DNA from: an uncultured Oscillospiraceae bacterium
GTDB taxonomy: Bacteria; Bacillota; Clostridia; Oscillospirales; Ruminococcaceae
DNA: 53,918 nucleotides
Reading direction: 5' to 3'
Assembly (NCBI GenBank): GCA_910584715.1
Contig: CAJUAN010000015.1
Span: 1 to 53,918, forward strand
Shown here one piece after another: positions 1 to 8,040 of the stretch (position 1 is the first letter of the stretch; each line of letters begins with the position of its first letter). The notes beneath the pieces were generated by a model that had not been told where the DNA came from, ran no database searches, and saw only the letters and a list, made by a program, of their open reading frames with translations. A program made the translations under genes and the position numbers.

Positions 1-15
1 CATCTGACGAATCTT

Positions 16-135
16 GAAAACAATCCTGTGGATTGTTTTCAACGGACAAATTTTGATTAGGTTAATTCGACTTTTGTTTAGATTTAAACAACTATAGTTT
101 GCTTCGTTTAAAACAGTCCACAGGACTGTTTTAAA
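16..135. repeat. Pair of hairpins at window start
   Basis: Two strong hairpins lie in a gene-free stretch. One is at 16-40 (GAAAACAATCC, 3-nt loop, GGATTGTTTTC). The other is at 107-135, a perfect 13-bp stem with loop ACA. Both have the form TCC-loop-GGA. No coding frame across them looks real. They resemble the hairpins at 36.9 and 40.4-40.6 kb in style. Function is unknown. Confidence 0.6.
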
Positions 136-158
136 GATACATTTTGATTAAACCGAAA

Positions 159-190
159 GAAGGGGGAGCGGTCGTGTTCGCTCCCCCTTC
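159..190. terminator. Strong G/C hairpin, possible terminator
   Basis: A 12-bp stem (GAAGGGGGAGCG with CGCTCCCCCTTC, 8-nt loop) is followed on the plus strand by TCCG and a run of five T. It could end transcription in either direction. It also lies inside the outer part of dispersed repeat copy A, so it may simply be part of that repeat. Confidence 0.45.
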
Positions 191-199
191 TCCGTTTTT

Positions 200-345
200 G
201 AACGAAAGGGGATTTCGCGCTTTGCGAGTCTCCATTCTACGAATGGAGTTGCGGCGAAGGGGCTCTGCCCCCTTGTCCCCCGCAAGCTGAGCACAGCTTG
301 ACCAGCTAATCTTTGGCAGGGTAATAACATTGTGAAGCCTAAATA
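200..345 (-). repeat. Dispersed structured repeat, copy A
   Basis: Read on the minus strand, this contains the block shared with copies B (28.35 kb), C (44.4 kb) and D (window end): CCCTGCCAAAGATTAGCTGG, then a small hairpin (AAGCTG/CAGCTT), then a second hairpin AAGGGG-GCAGA-GCCCCTT. Copies A and B also share a further part with a CGCAAAGCGCGAAAT segment. It lies 3' of prmC. No protein is encoded in the block. It is an intergenic interspersed repeat of unknown mechanism. Confidence 0.8.
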
Positions 346-446
346 AACTTCCCTGCCCCCTTGAGGGGGCATTGCTATCTAATGATTCAAGCAAAATTAC
401 GCAGGGGGGTGACTCAGCCCGCGGGGACTCCCCGCTAAACAAAAAT

Positions 447-1334
447 TTAGAAACGCGTTATTTTTATACCCGTGACCACTCTGTCCCTGCCGGCGTAGTC
501 CTTATAAACCGAAATGCTTTCGTATCCGCTTTTCTCCAAAATATCCCTTACCGCTTCAGCCTGTTCAAAGCCTATCTCAAAAGCGATTAAGCCGCCGTCC
601 TTCAGTATCTCCCGCCAGAGGCAGGATATTATCCTGTAGAACTTCAAGCCGTCCGCGCCGCCTCGGAGAGCGATCTCGGGTTCCCTGCGCACCTCGCGGG
701 AAAGCTCGGTCATTTCCTTGTCGGTGATATAGGGAGGATTTGAGACTATGCAGTCTATCTTCCGAAGCTCGCCGACATCGTCGTGGTCGGCAAAGTTTTC
801 AAGAAGCCTGCCATCGGTGACGTCTCCCTTGATGATTTTGACGTCTGCACCGTGGCGCAGGATGTTTTTAGTCAGATACGGCATGGCTTCGGAGGACAGC
901 TCCACAGCGTGTACGACGGCGTTCGGCATTTCCTTTTTCAGGGTAACGGCAATACAGCCGCTGCCGCTGCAAAGGTCGCATATTTCAGGGGAACTGCTGC
1001 CTGCCGCTTTAAAGTGCTCAAGCACCCTTTCGACAAGGACTTCCGTGTCGGGACGGGGTATCAGAACGCCCTCGCCCACATAAAAGGGTCTGCCGAAAAA
1101 TTCCCACTCGCCGAGAATATACTGCAATGGCATGCCGCCGCAGCGTTTTTCCGCCGCAAGCATGAGCCTGTCCGCGTCCGGTTCGGGGACTTCCGTATCT
1201 CCGCGCAGAACAAGGTCTGTTTTGCCGGCGTTTAAAATATCTTCGAAAAGGCAGCCGGTATCGAAAGCGCTGTCCTCAATCCCTGCGGCGGACAGCATAT
1301 TTACGGTAAGCTCGTGAAGTTCTCTCAAAGTCAT
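447..1334 (-). CDS. prmC: Peptide chain release factor N5-glutamine methyltransferase
   Basis: PrmC (HemK) methylates the glutamine of the GGQ motif in release factors RF1 and RF2 with SAM, which speeds translation termination in the cytoplasm. Visible are an N-terminal helical domain, the SAM-binding motif I (CDLCSGSGC), and the diagnostic NPPY catalytic motif in SNPPYITDKE. I place the start at 1334 (protein MTLRELHELT..., 295 aa, a normal family length) because AAAGGA stands just upstream. The longer frame to 1397 adds an unlikely 21-residue extension. In many Firmicutes prmC follows prfA, but prfA is not adjacent here. The gene ends about 100 bp from dispersed repeat copy A. Confidence 0.93.
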   Translation of the reverse strand: MTLRELHELTVNMLSAAGIEDSAFDTGCLFEDILNAGKTDLVLRGDTEVPEPDADRLMLAAEKRCGGMPLQYILGEWEFFGRPFYVGEGVLIPRPDTEVLVERVLEHFKAAGSSSPEICDLCSGSGCIAVTLKKEMPNAVVHAVELSSEAMPYLTKNILRHGADVKIIKGDVTDGRLLENFADHDDVGELRKIDCIVSNPPYITDKEMTELSREVRREPEIALRGGADGLKFYRIISCLWREILKDGGLIAFEIGFEQAEAVRDILEKSGYESISVYKDYAGRDRVVTGIKITRF

Positions 1335-1486
1335 GATAATATCCTTTCTCGGGCAACGGGATAGGAGTATTATATCATATACAGCGGAAAAAATCAAGCA
1401 GGATTCCGGCTGCGTAATTTTTTATATGCGCTTTTATAGGTTATCAGCATCAGAGTAATATGTTTTCGTTTAACGCACAGCCGAGT

Positions 1487-1747
1487 TTAAAATACACAGA
1501 CGGCAAGAAAAATTATTAATAGTATAAGCACCAGAATCACCGAAGCCGCTGCAAGCTTAAATACAAGCGGTATCTCCCGCCTTCTTCTCACGGGAACTAT
1601 CTTTCCCAGATATACCCGCGCTTCCTCTCCCAGCCTTTCCGCAGGAACGTCGCTTTTATCGGACTTGACATAAAGAATTGCTTTTTCAAAATATTCGTGG
1701 TCGGTGCTCGTTATTTCGACCACTCGTTTGTTTACGCCCTTTATCAT
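1487..1747 (-). CDS. Small C-tail-anchored membrane protein, unknown
   Basis: This is an 86-aa protein. Residues 1-60 are a soluble, charged segment that includes a YEKAILYVKS-like stretch and a basic RRRRE cluster. One strong hydrophobic helix follows at about residues 63-85 and runs to the C-terminus, so it is predicted to be anchored by its tail with the bulk in the cytoplasm. I do not recognise a family with confidence. The Shine-Dalgarno site is weak. It lies between prmC and an AT-rich 339-bp gap. The coherent soluble-plus-helix layout and minus-strand context suggest a real gene. Confidence 0.6.
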   Translation of the reverse strand: MIKGVNKRVVEITSTDHEYFEKAILYVKSDKSDVPAERLGEEARVYLGKIVPVRRRREIPLVFKLAAASVILVLILLIIFLAVCVF

Positions 1748-2086
1748 AAAGGAAAATCTTCCCCTTCCCGGTGTTTTTAACTGTTTTTCAACGTTTTCGT
1801 TTCTTTTAGTATAGGCAGCTTCAGGATTTTTTATACCAAATGTAATAGCATTGCGGTGGAAAACTATGTTAAAATATCGGGAATTTTTATAATCATGTGG
1901 AAAACTCGGTGGAAAAAGTGTAAAAATCGGGCATTTAAACGTTTTTGGCTATGCAGATGTGTGGAAAACTGTTTTACTGTTTGTAATATTCAAAAACGGT
2001 TCAATCGGCGGGAAATTTTTAGTTGGTGATTAGGATAAAATTTCCTGCACGGACAAACAATCCGACCCGAATTTAACAGCCGCGCC
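1748..2086. promoter_or_regulatory. Gene-free gap with four GTGGAAAA repeats
   Basis: This 339-bp AT-rich stretch has no convincing gene. It contains four same-strand copies of GTGGAAAA at 1856, 1897, 1909 and 1961 (three continue as GTGGAAAACT). Two are preceded by T, giving TGTGGAAAA, one base off the reverse complement of the Firmicute DnaA box TTATCCACA. This could be a DnaA-box-like cluster or another operator array. No oriC marker genes are near. Confidence 0.4.
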
Positions 2087-2986
2087 TTATAAAAGCAGCT
2101 CCATGTCCCTGCGGATACCGCAGGACAGTTCTACTTCCGCACCGTCCGAAAGCCTTGCGAACCGCATCTCGCCGCAGTGCAGCGCTTGTTCACAGCAAAG
2201 CTTAGTGCTTCCGCCGTAAAAGTCGTCCCCCGCAAGAGGGTGTCCCACGGAAGAAAAATGCACCCTTATTTGGTGCGTCCTTCCGGTTTCAAGCATGACC
2301 CTCACAAGACAGAGCTCCCTGTTTCCTTTCAGTATGGTGTATCTTGTAACGGCTCGCCTGCCGCCGCGGCGTACTTCCCTGCGAACCACCGAAGCCTCAG
2401 CCCTGCCGATCGGAGCGTCTATAACATAGCTGCCGTTATCCTCATACCACATTATCGGCGCGCCGCGGCTGCTTACCTCATGGGGAAAAGGCATACCCTC
2501 GGTCACTGCATAATAGACCTTGGAAATGCTTCCGCTGCGGTTCAAAACGCTTGCCGCATACGGATTTTTCGCCGCGGCGCACAGTCCCGAGGTATCCTTG
2601 TCAAGCCTGTTTATAGGGCGGAACGTAATGTCCGGGTAAAGCGCCGCGAAAAAGTTTCCCAGCGTATCGCCGCGGTGCCCTGCCGAGGGGTGTACCGGCA
2701 TTCCCGCCGGCTTGTTGAAAACAATGACGTCGCCGTCCTCATAGACTACGGGGACGTACAGATTTCCGTTAGGCTCGGTAAGACGTTCGTCTTCGGCTTT
2801 CAGGGAAATAACGTCGCCTGTCAGAACGGTATCCACAGTCCTTACGGGAAAGCCGTTTCTCGTTATGCCGCCGGGAATACGCTTCAGCTTTGCGGTCAGC
2901 CGCCTTGAAACTCCTCTGCTCCTTAAAAAATCGCCGCAGGTCTTTCCGCTGTCGGAAACGCCTGCGGTAAAATCAATTGTGTGCAT
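2087..2986 (-). CDS. RluA-family 23S rRNA/tRNA pseudouridine synthase
   Basis: The enzyme converts uridine to pseudouridine in structured RNA. Its N-terminal part (about residues 12-75) looks like an S4 RNA-binding domain. The catalytic signature is RPINRLDKDTSG, where the Asp after RL is the nucleophile. The C-terminal motif GRTHQIRVH is also typical of RluA/RluD. I chose the ATG at 2986 (300 aa): it overlaps the end of the upstream membrane-protein gene by 14 bp, which points to translational coupling. The frame to 3055 would lie wholly inside the neighbour. Which uridine is modified cannot be told from the sequence. Confidence 0.9.
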   Translation of the reverse strand: MHTIDFTAGVSDSGKTCGDFLRSRGVSRRLTAKLKRIPGGITRNGFPVRTVDTVLTGDVISLKAEDERLTEPNGNLYVPVVYEDGDVIVFNKPAGMPVHPSAGHRGDTLGNFFAALYPDITFRPINRLDKDTSGLCAAAKNPYAASVLNRSGSISKVYYAVTEGMPFPHEVSSRGAPIMWYEDNGSYVIDAPIGRAEASVVRREVRRGGRRAVTRYTILKGNRELCLVRVMLETGRTHQIRVHFSSVGHPLAGDDFYGGSTKLCCEQALHCGEMRFARLSDGAEVELSCGIRRDMELLL

Positions 2987-3818
2987 ATTCGCCGTCAACA
3001 ATATCCGACCTCTTTCCGTTTTGATCTTCGTTCTCCTCCGACAGTATAACCTCATTTACCGCCGCCGTATAGACCATCTTCATATAAGGCAAAGCAAATA
3101 TAAGCGGAAAAACAAGTACGCAGAAAGGAAGCCATATTGCAGAAGACAGCATAGCCTCGATAAGATAATCCGATCTGCCTTTGGAAAGCCGTACGCTCTT
3201 GTCGATAAGCTCTTTAGGAGAAGCGTCGGGATCAAGTACGAAAAGGTATCCGGCGGCGGAGTATTTGCAGTTGAAAGCCGTGAACGCGCATATAACGCTC
3301 CCTGCAAGAAGAAGCGCCAATACCGCAGCCGCGCTGTATGCAACGCTGTTTTCCGAAGCTTCTATCCTGTTTACCAGATAAACGCCCGCCGCGAACAGCG
3401 CTATAAGCGGTACGGTGAAATACATACGTCTTACAAAAAGGTATGCGTCCAGCCTGAATATCTGTCCCGCTCTTTTCCACGAGCCGTAGCAGGAAAATAT
3501 GCTCCGTGCGTGAACGGCGTTGCCGCGTACCTGCTGGAGCCTGTACCATTTTACTCCGTAGCGGAACGGTTCGGCGATCCCGTACAGCAAAAGCAGCGCA
3601 GCCGCCGTAACGGCAAGTACTGTCCCGTTTGAAAGATCAGCGCGCGGTCCTGCCCGGTCCGTTACACCAAAGGCTATCAGGAAATCCGTAGTCATGAACC
3701 ACGCCAGAGCGGCTGCGGCTATTCCGCCTGCGGAGATAAAGAAAACAGCGGTGTTTTCTCCCCAGCAGTATCTCAGACGCTGAAGAACGGTTTGTCTGAG
3801 TTCTTTAACAGTTTTCAC
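2973..3818 (-). CDS. Multi-pass membrane protein, unknown
   Basis: This is a 281-aa protein with about five to six hydrophobic helices, at roughly residues 22-45, 65-85, 130-150, 158-180 and 225-250. Charged linkers separate them and the C-terminal tail of about 25 residues is acidic and soluble. The general look recalls DUF975-type integral membrane proteins, but I cannot confirm this. Its last 14 bases overlap the start of the RluA-type gene, so the two are probably co-translated. A good ribosome site (AAAGGAG) precedes the ATG. Confidence 0.75.
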   Translation of the reverse strand: MKTVKELRQTVLQRLRYCWGENTAVFFISAGGIAAAALAWFMTTDFLIAFGVTDRAGPRADLSNGTVLAVTAAALLLLYGIAEPFRYGVKWYRLQQVRGNAVHARSIFSCYGSWKRAGQIFRLDAYLFVRRMYFTVPLIALFAAGVYLVNRIEASENSVAYSAAAVLALLLAGSVICAFTAFNCKYSAAGYLFVLDPDASPKELIDKSVRLSKGRSDYLIEAMLSSAIWLPFCVLVFPLIFALPYMKMVYTAAVNEVILSEENEDQNGKRSDIVDGEYAHN

Positions 3819-3918
3819 GTTTTTTCTCCTTTGTTTGGTATGTGTTAGTGTATTAGGGGCTTGCAGAAAAGCCCGGCGTATGTGAACTTAAAAATTATGC
3901 GCGATATACGTATAGCAT

Positions 3919-4194
3919 TCAAAGACCTTTGCAGGTCTTGTTGTAAATAATGAGAGCAATAATTATGCAGATTATTTGTGCGGTGTTTACCGTCAGCGTG
4001 AAGCCGAAAGCCAGCTTGAACACTATCAGATCGAGAACCAGCGGAGACCCTGTATCAAGCCCCACGGACATCGTGTACGCCAGCCAGGACAAAAAGCCCA
4101 CGCCCTCGCAGAGTCTTGCTGTAACCGTTCCCAGAACTATTCCCGCAAGCAGGAAAAATAAAAACGCTATCGTTTTTTTGATGTCCTTGCCCAT
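3919..4194 (-). CDS. DUF4321 small membrane protein
   Basis: A 91-aa protein with two hydrophobic segments (about residues 8-26 and 62-84) around a short amphipathic loop containing GLDTGSPLVLDLIVFKLAFGF. This matches my memory of the DUF4321 family, common in Clostridia and of unknown function. It is 33 bp downstream of the U32 protein gene on the same strand, and the ATG follows AGGATA, so it probably belongs to that operon. Confidence 0.75.
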   Translation of the reverse strand: MGKDIKKTIAFLFFLLAGIVLGTVTARLCEGVGFLSWLAYTMSVGLDTGSPLVLDLIVFKLAFGFTLTVNTAQIICIIIALIIYNKTCKGL

Positions 4195-4227
4195 TTTATC
4201 CTATCCTTTCGTTCGGTACGCTGCACG

Positions 4228-6306
4228 CTATTCCACTCCGCGGCTGTAAAGTCCTCCGGTGCAGCCGCTTTCCAGAGCCTTTTCATTGCGCCTGAGACAG
4301 CCTGTTATGCGCTTTATCTCCGCGGGGCTTTCCTCTGTAAAATCAAGCTCGAAAAAGTCCCCGTGAAGTTTTTCCGTCTTGTCGGTAACCATAAGCGGCA
4401 CGCAGTTGAAAATTTCGCTCGTTCCGTTTGAACATACTATCGGGAACGTCCTGCCTGTTCTGTCGGAAATGCTTCCCGGGCAGTTCCCGCACTCTCTTTT
4501 CCCTTTAAGGGGACAGTTCCTTGTCAGCATCAGAGGCAGTCTGCCGTACACTATCGCTCCCGTGGGAAGAACGCCTCTTACCTCCGCAAGCTGTCCGAAT
4601 CTGCACTCAAAGCTTGCGGTAATGTCGGACAGCCCCAATTCCTTTACCGCAAGAGCCGACCACGGATTAGTGATATTCAGCCCGAAGCCTCCGCTCAGCT
4701 TTAGACCGAGCCTGCGTCCGATACCGATGTGGGCTATGTTTGTACAGAGCACGCGTTTAAGTCCCGACCCTTGCAGAGCTTCAAGCTTTGCCGTCAAAGC
4801 GTTCTCGTCCGCCGTAAATCTCGGCAGGGCGGCTATAAGCCTGTCCGAAAGCTTTTCGGTAATATCTTCCGGCAGCTTCTCAAACAGTTCGAGGGGTACC
4901 GCAAACTCCTCCGCAAGACCGCTGTCATTCAGTACCGGAAGCTGCTCCTGACGGTACAGCCTTATCCTGATCTTTTTCGCTTCCCTCCGCTTTTCCGGAA
5001 TAGGTTCGGGGAGCGCAGGAACAGCTTTCGGGGACCGTCCCAACGGCTTTGCGGCAGCTGTACGCGCTTCGTTCATTTTACCCACAGCCTCACGCCTGAG
5101 AGCGTTCACCGCCGCCGCGGATACGGTAAGACCGTCCTCAATATCCGCAGCCAGAGAGCCGAGGGTATAGACCGTGTCTCCGAGCCTGTCAAGCTGACGG
5201 CGCAGATATTCGGCGTCGGCGGGACGGTTCACCGCCTCTTCGGGACAGGCTCCCTCAGCGGAAACGGTCAGCCCGCGGCAGGTCATATCCAGTCTTATCG
5301 GCTTGTTCCGTTCCATGCGGACGTAAAAATTCGCCGCTCCGTCCCTTGCCTTTGTTTCCCTGCGGTAGGTCTCCCGCAGCTTAGGCAGCGCGGCGCCTGC
5401 GGCGGCAACGTCCTCCTTTGTCCTGTAGCCGAACATATCCCTGCCGAGCTTTCCTGTCAGGTAGCCGTCGGTAAAGCCGCTGCGGGAAAATACCGACCGC
5501 AGGATATCAAGATCGGGTTCGCCTCCGTCCAGAGCGGCGCGGCAGGCTGCAACGGCAGCGGCGACATATTCGGGACGCTTCATTCGTCCCTCTATTTTAA
5601 AGGACGCCGCACCCATGTCCGCAAGGGCTTTTATATGGGGTATTCCGCACAGATCCTTTAAGGACAGGTCGTAGTCCCCCCCGAAAGGAAGCCTGCACGC
5701 CTGGGCGCAAAGCCCTCTGTTTGCGCTTCTGGAGCCTATCATGGCGCTCATGTAGCACTGTCCCGACACGGACATGCACAGCGCGCCGTGAATGAATACC
5801 TCGGTCTCAACGCCTGCTGCTATTATTTTTTCCAGTTCCTTCAGGGACAGCTCCCGCGCCGCCACCACCCGCGAGAAGCCCAGTTCGCGGGCAGCCCTTG
5901 CGCCCTCGGCGGTGTGTACCGTCATCTGAGTGGAGGCGTTCAGCTTCATATCGGGGAGTACCTCCCGAAGCAGCCGCGCCATTCCGATATCCTGAACGAT
6001 AAGACCGTCAACGCCTGCCGCGGCGGACTTTTCCGCTTCGGAAATAAAATCTTTCGTTTCCTCCGGAAAAACAACCGTGTTCATGGCGCGGTAAAGCTTT
6101 ACGCCGTGAAGATGACAGTATGAAACGGCTTCCTCAAGCTCGCCGTCTGAAAAATTGGCGGCGTTTGACCGGGCGGAAAAACGCTTCCCGCCTATGTAAA
6201 CGGCGTTCGCGCCGCACCTGACCGCGGCGGTAAGGCTTTCCGGGCTTCCCGCGGGGGCAAGTATTTCGGGCTTTGAAATTTTCGCTGCTGACAGGGCTTC
6301 GGGCAT
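4228..6306 (-). CDS. U32 family protein with DUF3656 domain (RlhA-like)
   Basis: A 692-aa protein. The N-terminal U32 domain (about residues 10-300) begins with the classic EILAPAGSPESL and carries the conserved cysteine/arginine segment with SGQCYMSAMIGSRSANRG and CAQACR. A middle DUF3656-like region follows, then a C-terminal part with a second cysteine group (CPLKGKRECGNCPG). U32 proteins of this layout include RlhA, which hydroxylates a 23S rRNA cytidine. Shorter relatives (TrhP) act on tRNA wobble uridine. An RNA hydroxylase is therefore more likely than a protease, despite the family name. The translational neighbours (prmC, pseudouridine synthase) fit this. Confidence 0.88.
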   Translation of the reverse strand: MPEALSAAKISKPEILAPAGSPESLTAAVRCGANAVYIGGKRFSARSNAANFSDGELEEAVSYCHLHGVKLYRAMNTVVFPEETKDFISEAEKSAAAGVDGLIVQDIGMARLLREVLPDMKLNASTQMTVHTAEGARAARELGFSRVVAARELSLKELEKIIAAGVETEVFIHGALCMSVSGQCYMSAMIGSRSANRGLCAQACRLPFGGDYDLSLKDLCGIPHIKALADMGAASFKIEGRMKRPEYVAAAVAACRAALDGGEPDLDILRSVFSRSGFTDGYLTGKLGRDMFGYRTKEDVAAAGAALPKLRETYRRETKARDGAANFYVRMERNKPIRLDMTCRGLTVSAEGACPEEAVNRPADAEYLRRQLDRLGDTVYTLGSLAADIEDGLTVSAAAVNALRREAVGKMNEARTAAAKPLGRSPKAVPALPEPIPEKRREAKKIRIRLYRQEQLPVLNDSGLAEEFAVPLELFEKLPEDITEKLSDRLIAALPRFTADENALTAKLEALQGSGLKRVLCTNIAHIGIGRRLGLKLSGGFGLNITNPWSALAVKELGLSDITASFECRFGQLAEVRGVLPTGAIVYGRLPLMLTRNCPLKGKRECGNCPGSISDRTGRTFPIVCSNGTSEIFNCVPLMVTDKTEKLHGDFFELDFTEESPAEIKRITGCLRRNEKALESGCTGGLYSRGVE

Positions 6307-6353
6307 TTTAACGTTCCTTTCGGCAATACTCGGACTTATTTGATTTGTGCTGT

Positions 6354-6755
6354 CTATTTGGCTTTCGCGCTGTCAAGGGTGAGCTGTTCGTCGATATCCG
6401 ATTTCATGCGCTTTATTTTAAGTTCGTTTTCCAGCGCGGATATCCTTGCAAGATGCGCCTTTTCGTTCTTGACGGCTTCGTCCCTTTCAAGGCGCGCCTG
6501 ACAGGCGTCGTCAACGTACTCTTTTATCTGGGTGCGGATATTGTCTATGCTGTCGTTGGATTTTTTGCACTCGTCAAAAGCTGACAGCGCAACAAGTATA
6601 GCAGCCGAATGGAGGGAAATATCCGATTCGGACATCATATTGTAAATTTCGGTCTCCACTTTTTTTGCCAGCTCGGTAAAATATCCCGGCGCCTCGTCTG
6701 TTTTGAGGCTGAATTCCTTGCCGCAAATGGTGATCCTTACCTTATTCATAATCAA
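6354..6755 (-). CDS. zapA: Cell division protein ZapA
   Basis: ZapA binds FtsZ and promotes bundling of its filaments at the division ring. The 133-aa protein shows the N-terminal ZapA globular domain (residues 1-55, KVRITICGKEFSLKTDE and YFTELAKKVE) followed by a long coiled coil (about 70-120, rich in Glu, Lys and Leu), as in the family. The first ATG (6755) is best placed behind AAAGGA; a second ATG two codons later is too far. It is the first gene of the minus-strand block and faces away from the T-box operon. Confidence 0.88.
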   Translation of the reverse strand: MIMNKVRITICGKEFSLKTDEAPGYFTELAKKVETEIYNMMSESDISLHSAAILVALSAFDECKKSNDSIDNIRTQIKEYVDDACQARLERDEAVKNEKAHLARISALENELKIKRMKSDIDEQLTLDSAKAK

Positions 6756-6856
6756 CTTTCCTTTCGTACCGTATCAATGTTTTAAATAATCATTTTAATT
6801 ATAACCTATTTCGGTACGGATTGCAAGAAAATTTTATTGTAATAAATTTATGTTCA

Positions 6857-7056
6857 GCGGGGCGCCCCCGCCGCCTGAATCACCCCATGCGCAGATTTGC
6901 GTGAATCATTACTTGTCAGCGCCCTCTCAAGAGGACGAAAAAGTTTGTTGGGATTTTATTCTGTACTTTTCGTCTGCTTTGTCTTGATTCATCATTCTTG
7001 TACTTTACAGACCGTGCGTAGGTTCGGTAGGCAGCCCTTTCGTCTCTGCAGTAAGG
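6857..7056 (+). ncRNA. Possible structured RNA, 6S-like candidate
   Basis: The gap between zapA and the T-box promoter has nested pairing but no gene. A near-perfect stem lies at about 6934-6945/6976-6986 (GACGAAAAAGT with ACTTTTCGTC). An outer GAATCA/TGATTC pairing encloses it, with weaker outer ATGCGC/GTGCGT pairing. A long irregular rod with a central bubble is the 6S RNA layout, and in B. subtilis a 6S RNA gene lies next to aspS. That is only suggestive; primary-sequence hallmarks were not verified. A G/C palindrome at 6858-6873 lies at its left edge. Confidence 0.25.
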
Positions 7057-7060
7057 TCGT

Positions 7061-7079
7061 TTTTATGGATTGCTATAAA
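7061..7079. repeat. 19-mer shared with 32109-32127
   Basis: TTTTATGGATTGCTATAAA occurs identically here and at 32109-32127, in two unrelated intergenic regions. Sequence outside the 19 bases diverges quickly. It is probably part of a short dispersed element or a shared binding site. Confidence 0.6.
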
Positions 7080-7146
7080 AGTGCGCTAAACCGCTAAACG
7101 TAAATTTGAAGCAAAAATGATTTCCGCAAATTTACTGCGAAAGCTA

Positions 7147-7175
7147 TTGACAAATGTTTTCTTTTGCGTTATTAT
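7147..7175 (+). promoter_or_regulatory. Promoter of the T-box operon
   Basis: TTGACA (7147-7152), a 17-bp spacer and TATTAT (7170-7175) match the SigA consensus well. Transcription would begin near 7182, just before the T-box stem I. Confidence 0.8.
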
Positions 7176-7182
7176 TATTCTA

Positions 7183-7500
7183 TAAGCTTAAAGGCTTTGA
7201 TCGGGAGAGTAACATTCTTTCCGCTCCAAAGAGAGGACGTATGCGGGACAAGTTCCGCTTGCTGAAAGCGTCCGTGCGGAATTTATGCCAAGGACACCCG
7301 TGAGCCGCCGTTCGGAACCAAAAGGACGGACGTTCCCCGCGTTAAGGGTCAACGAGGTCTGTAGCTGGGTATAGTACGATACAAAAATTTTTGTATCGGG
7401 AGCAAAATTATCTTTGCGCGTATTAAACGGCGGCAATGGTAAAGACTCAGCCTTTTACGGATAAATTTGGGTGGTATCACGGTTATTCGCCGTCCCTTTT
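7183..7500 (+). promoter_or_regulatory. T-box riboswitch, probable Asp/His specifier
   Basis: T-box leaders bind uncharged tRNA and allow read-through into synthetase genes. The T-box itself is AATTTGGGTGGTATCACGG at 7464-7482. Stem I starts near GGCTT (7192-7196), which pairs with GAGCC (7301-7305), and contains the GGGAGAGTAAC segment typical of its 5' strand. The presumed specifier loop on the 3' strand reads GGACACCC (7291-7298), giving GAC (Asp) at 7292-7294 followed by A, as usual; CAC (His) overlaps it at 7294-7296. Downstream genes are hisS and aspS, which fits both codons. The terminator is not obvious: the pairing ACGGCG/CGCCGT around 7428-7492 is followed by only four T. Confidence 0.88.
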
Positions 7501-7590
7501 AGAGAACAGAGGGTTAAGATAGAGGATAGAAATTTCTGTCGTCTGTCCTTTAGCCTCCGGTCTCTGATTGGGCGGTTTTTGTTTTTTCGA
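7500..7590 (+). terminator. Long imperfect hairpin then T-rich tract
   Basis: AGAGAACAGAGG (7501-7512) pairs at 10 of 12 positions with CCTCCGGTCTCT (about 7555-7566), and inner GATAGAAA pairs with TTTCTGTC. T-rich sequence (GCGGTTTTTGTTTTTTCG) follows up to the RBS of the next gene. It may be the T-box operon's attenuator terminator, or a small inserted palindrome. I cannot decide which. Confidence 0.35.
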
Positions 7591-7606
7591 GAAAGGAAAA
7601 AGCCTT

Positions 7607-7972
7607 ATGACCTTAAGGGAACGCGCTGAAAAGCTTAAAAAGGATATCCCTGCGGTGTATATGTCCTTAAAGGACGGGAAGACTCCGGCAGCCGCAAGGA
7701 TAGCCGCGGCTTTGACCGTCGCTTACGCTCTTTCCCCCATAGACCTTATACCCGACTTCATACCCGTTCTCGGATATCTGGACGATTTAATCATTTTGCC
7801 CGCGCTGATCGCTCTTACGGTAAAGCTGATACCCCGGGACGTCTGGGAACGAAACCGCGTCCTTGCCGAAAGCCTGTGGGAAAACGGAGTGCCGGAAAAA
7901 TGGTATTATGCCGTTCCGATAGTCATTTTTTGGGCATTGATAATAATTCTTATTGTTAAGGCAATTTTTTAA
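7607..7972 (+). CDS. YkvA-like DUF1232 membrane protein
   Basis: A 121-aa protein with the DUF1232 core YALSPIDLIPDFIPVLGYLDD (residues about 43-63), the hallmark of YkvA-type small membrane proteins of unknown function. A C-terminal transmembrane helix lies at about residues 98-120. I use the ATG at 7607 behind GAAAGGA; the frame open from 7568 would start in the T-rich hairpin tail. It is the first gene downstream of the T-box and 68 bp ahead of hisS, so it should be induced by Asp or His tRNA starvation. Why such a protein is in this operon is unclear. Confidence 0.85.
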   Translation: MTLRERAEKLKKDIPAVYMSLKDGKTPAAARIAAALTVAYALSPIDLIPDFIPVLGYLDDLIILPALIALTVKLIPRDVWERNRVLAESLWENGVPEKWYYAVPIVIFWALIIILIVKAIF

Positions 7973-8040
7973 AATTATAAAATTATAAAATTAAGTACAC
8001 AGAGGCGTTTTTTACCCCCTAACAGGAAAGGAGCACAAAA

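Noticed and set aside
131..442. Overlapping frames of 74-103 aa on the minus strand
   Set aside because: They translate the structured repeat and hairpins, have no ribosome site and no recognisable domain.
1856..1970. Chromosomal origin of replication
   Set aside because: DnaA-box-like repeats are imperfect, there is no AT unwinding element I can define, and no dnaA, dnaN or rnpA nearby.
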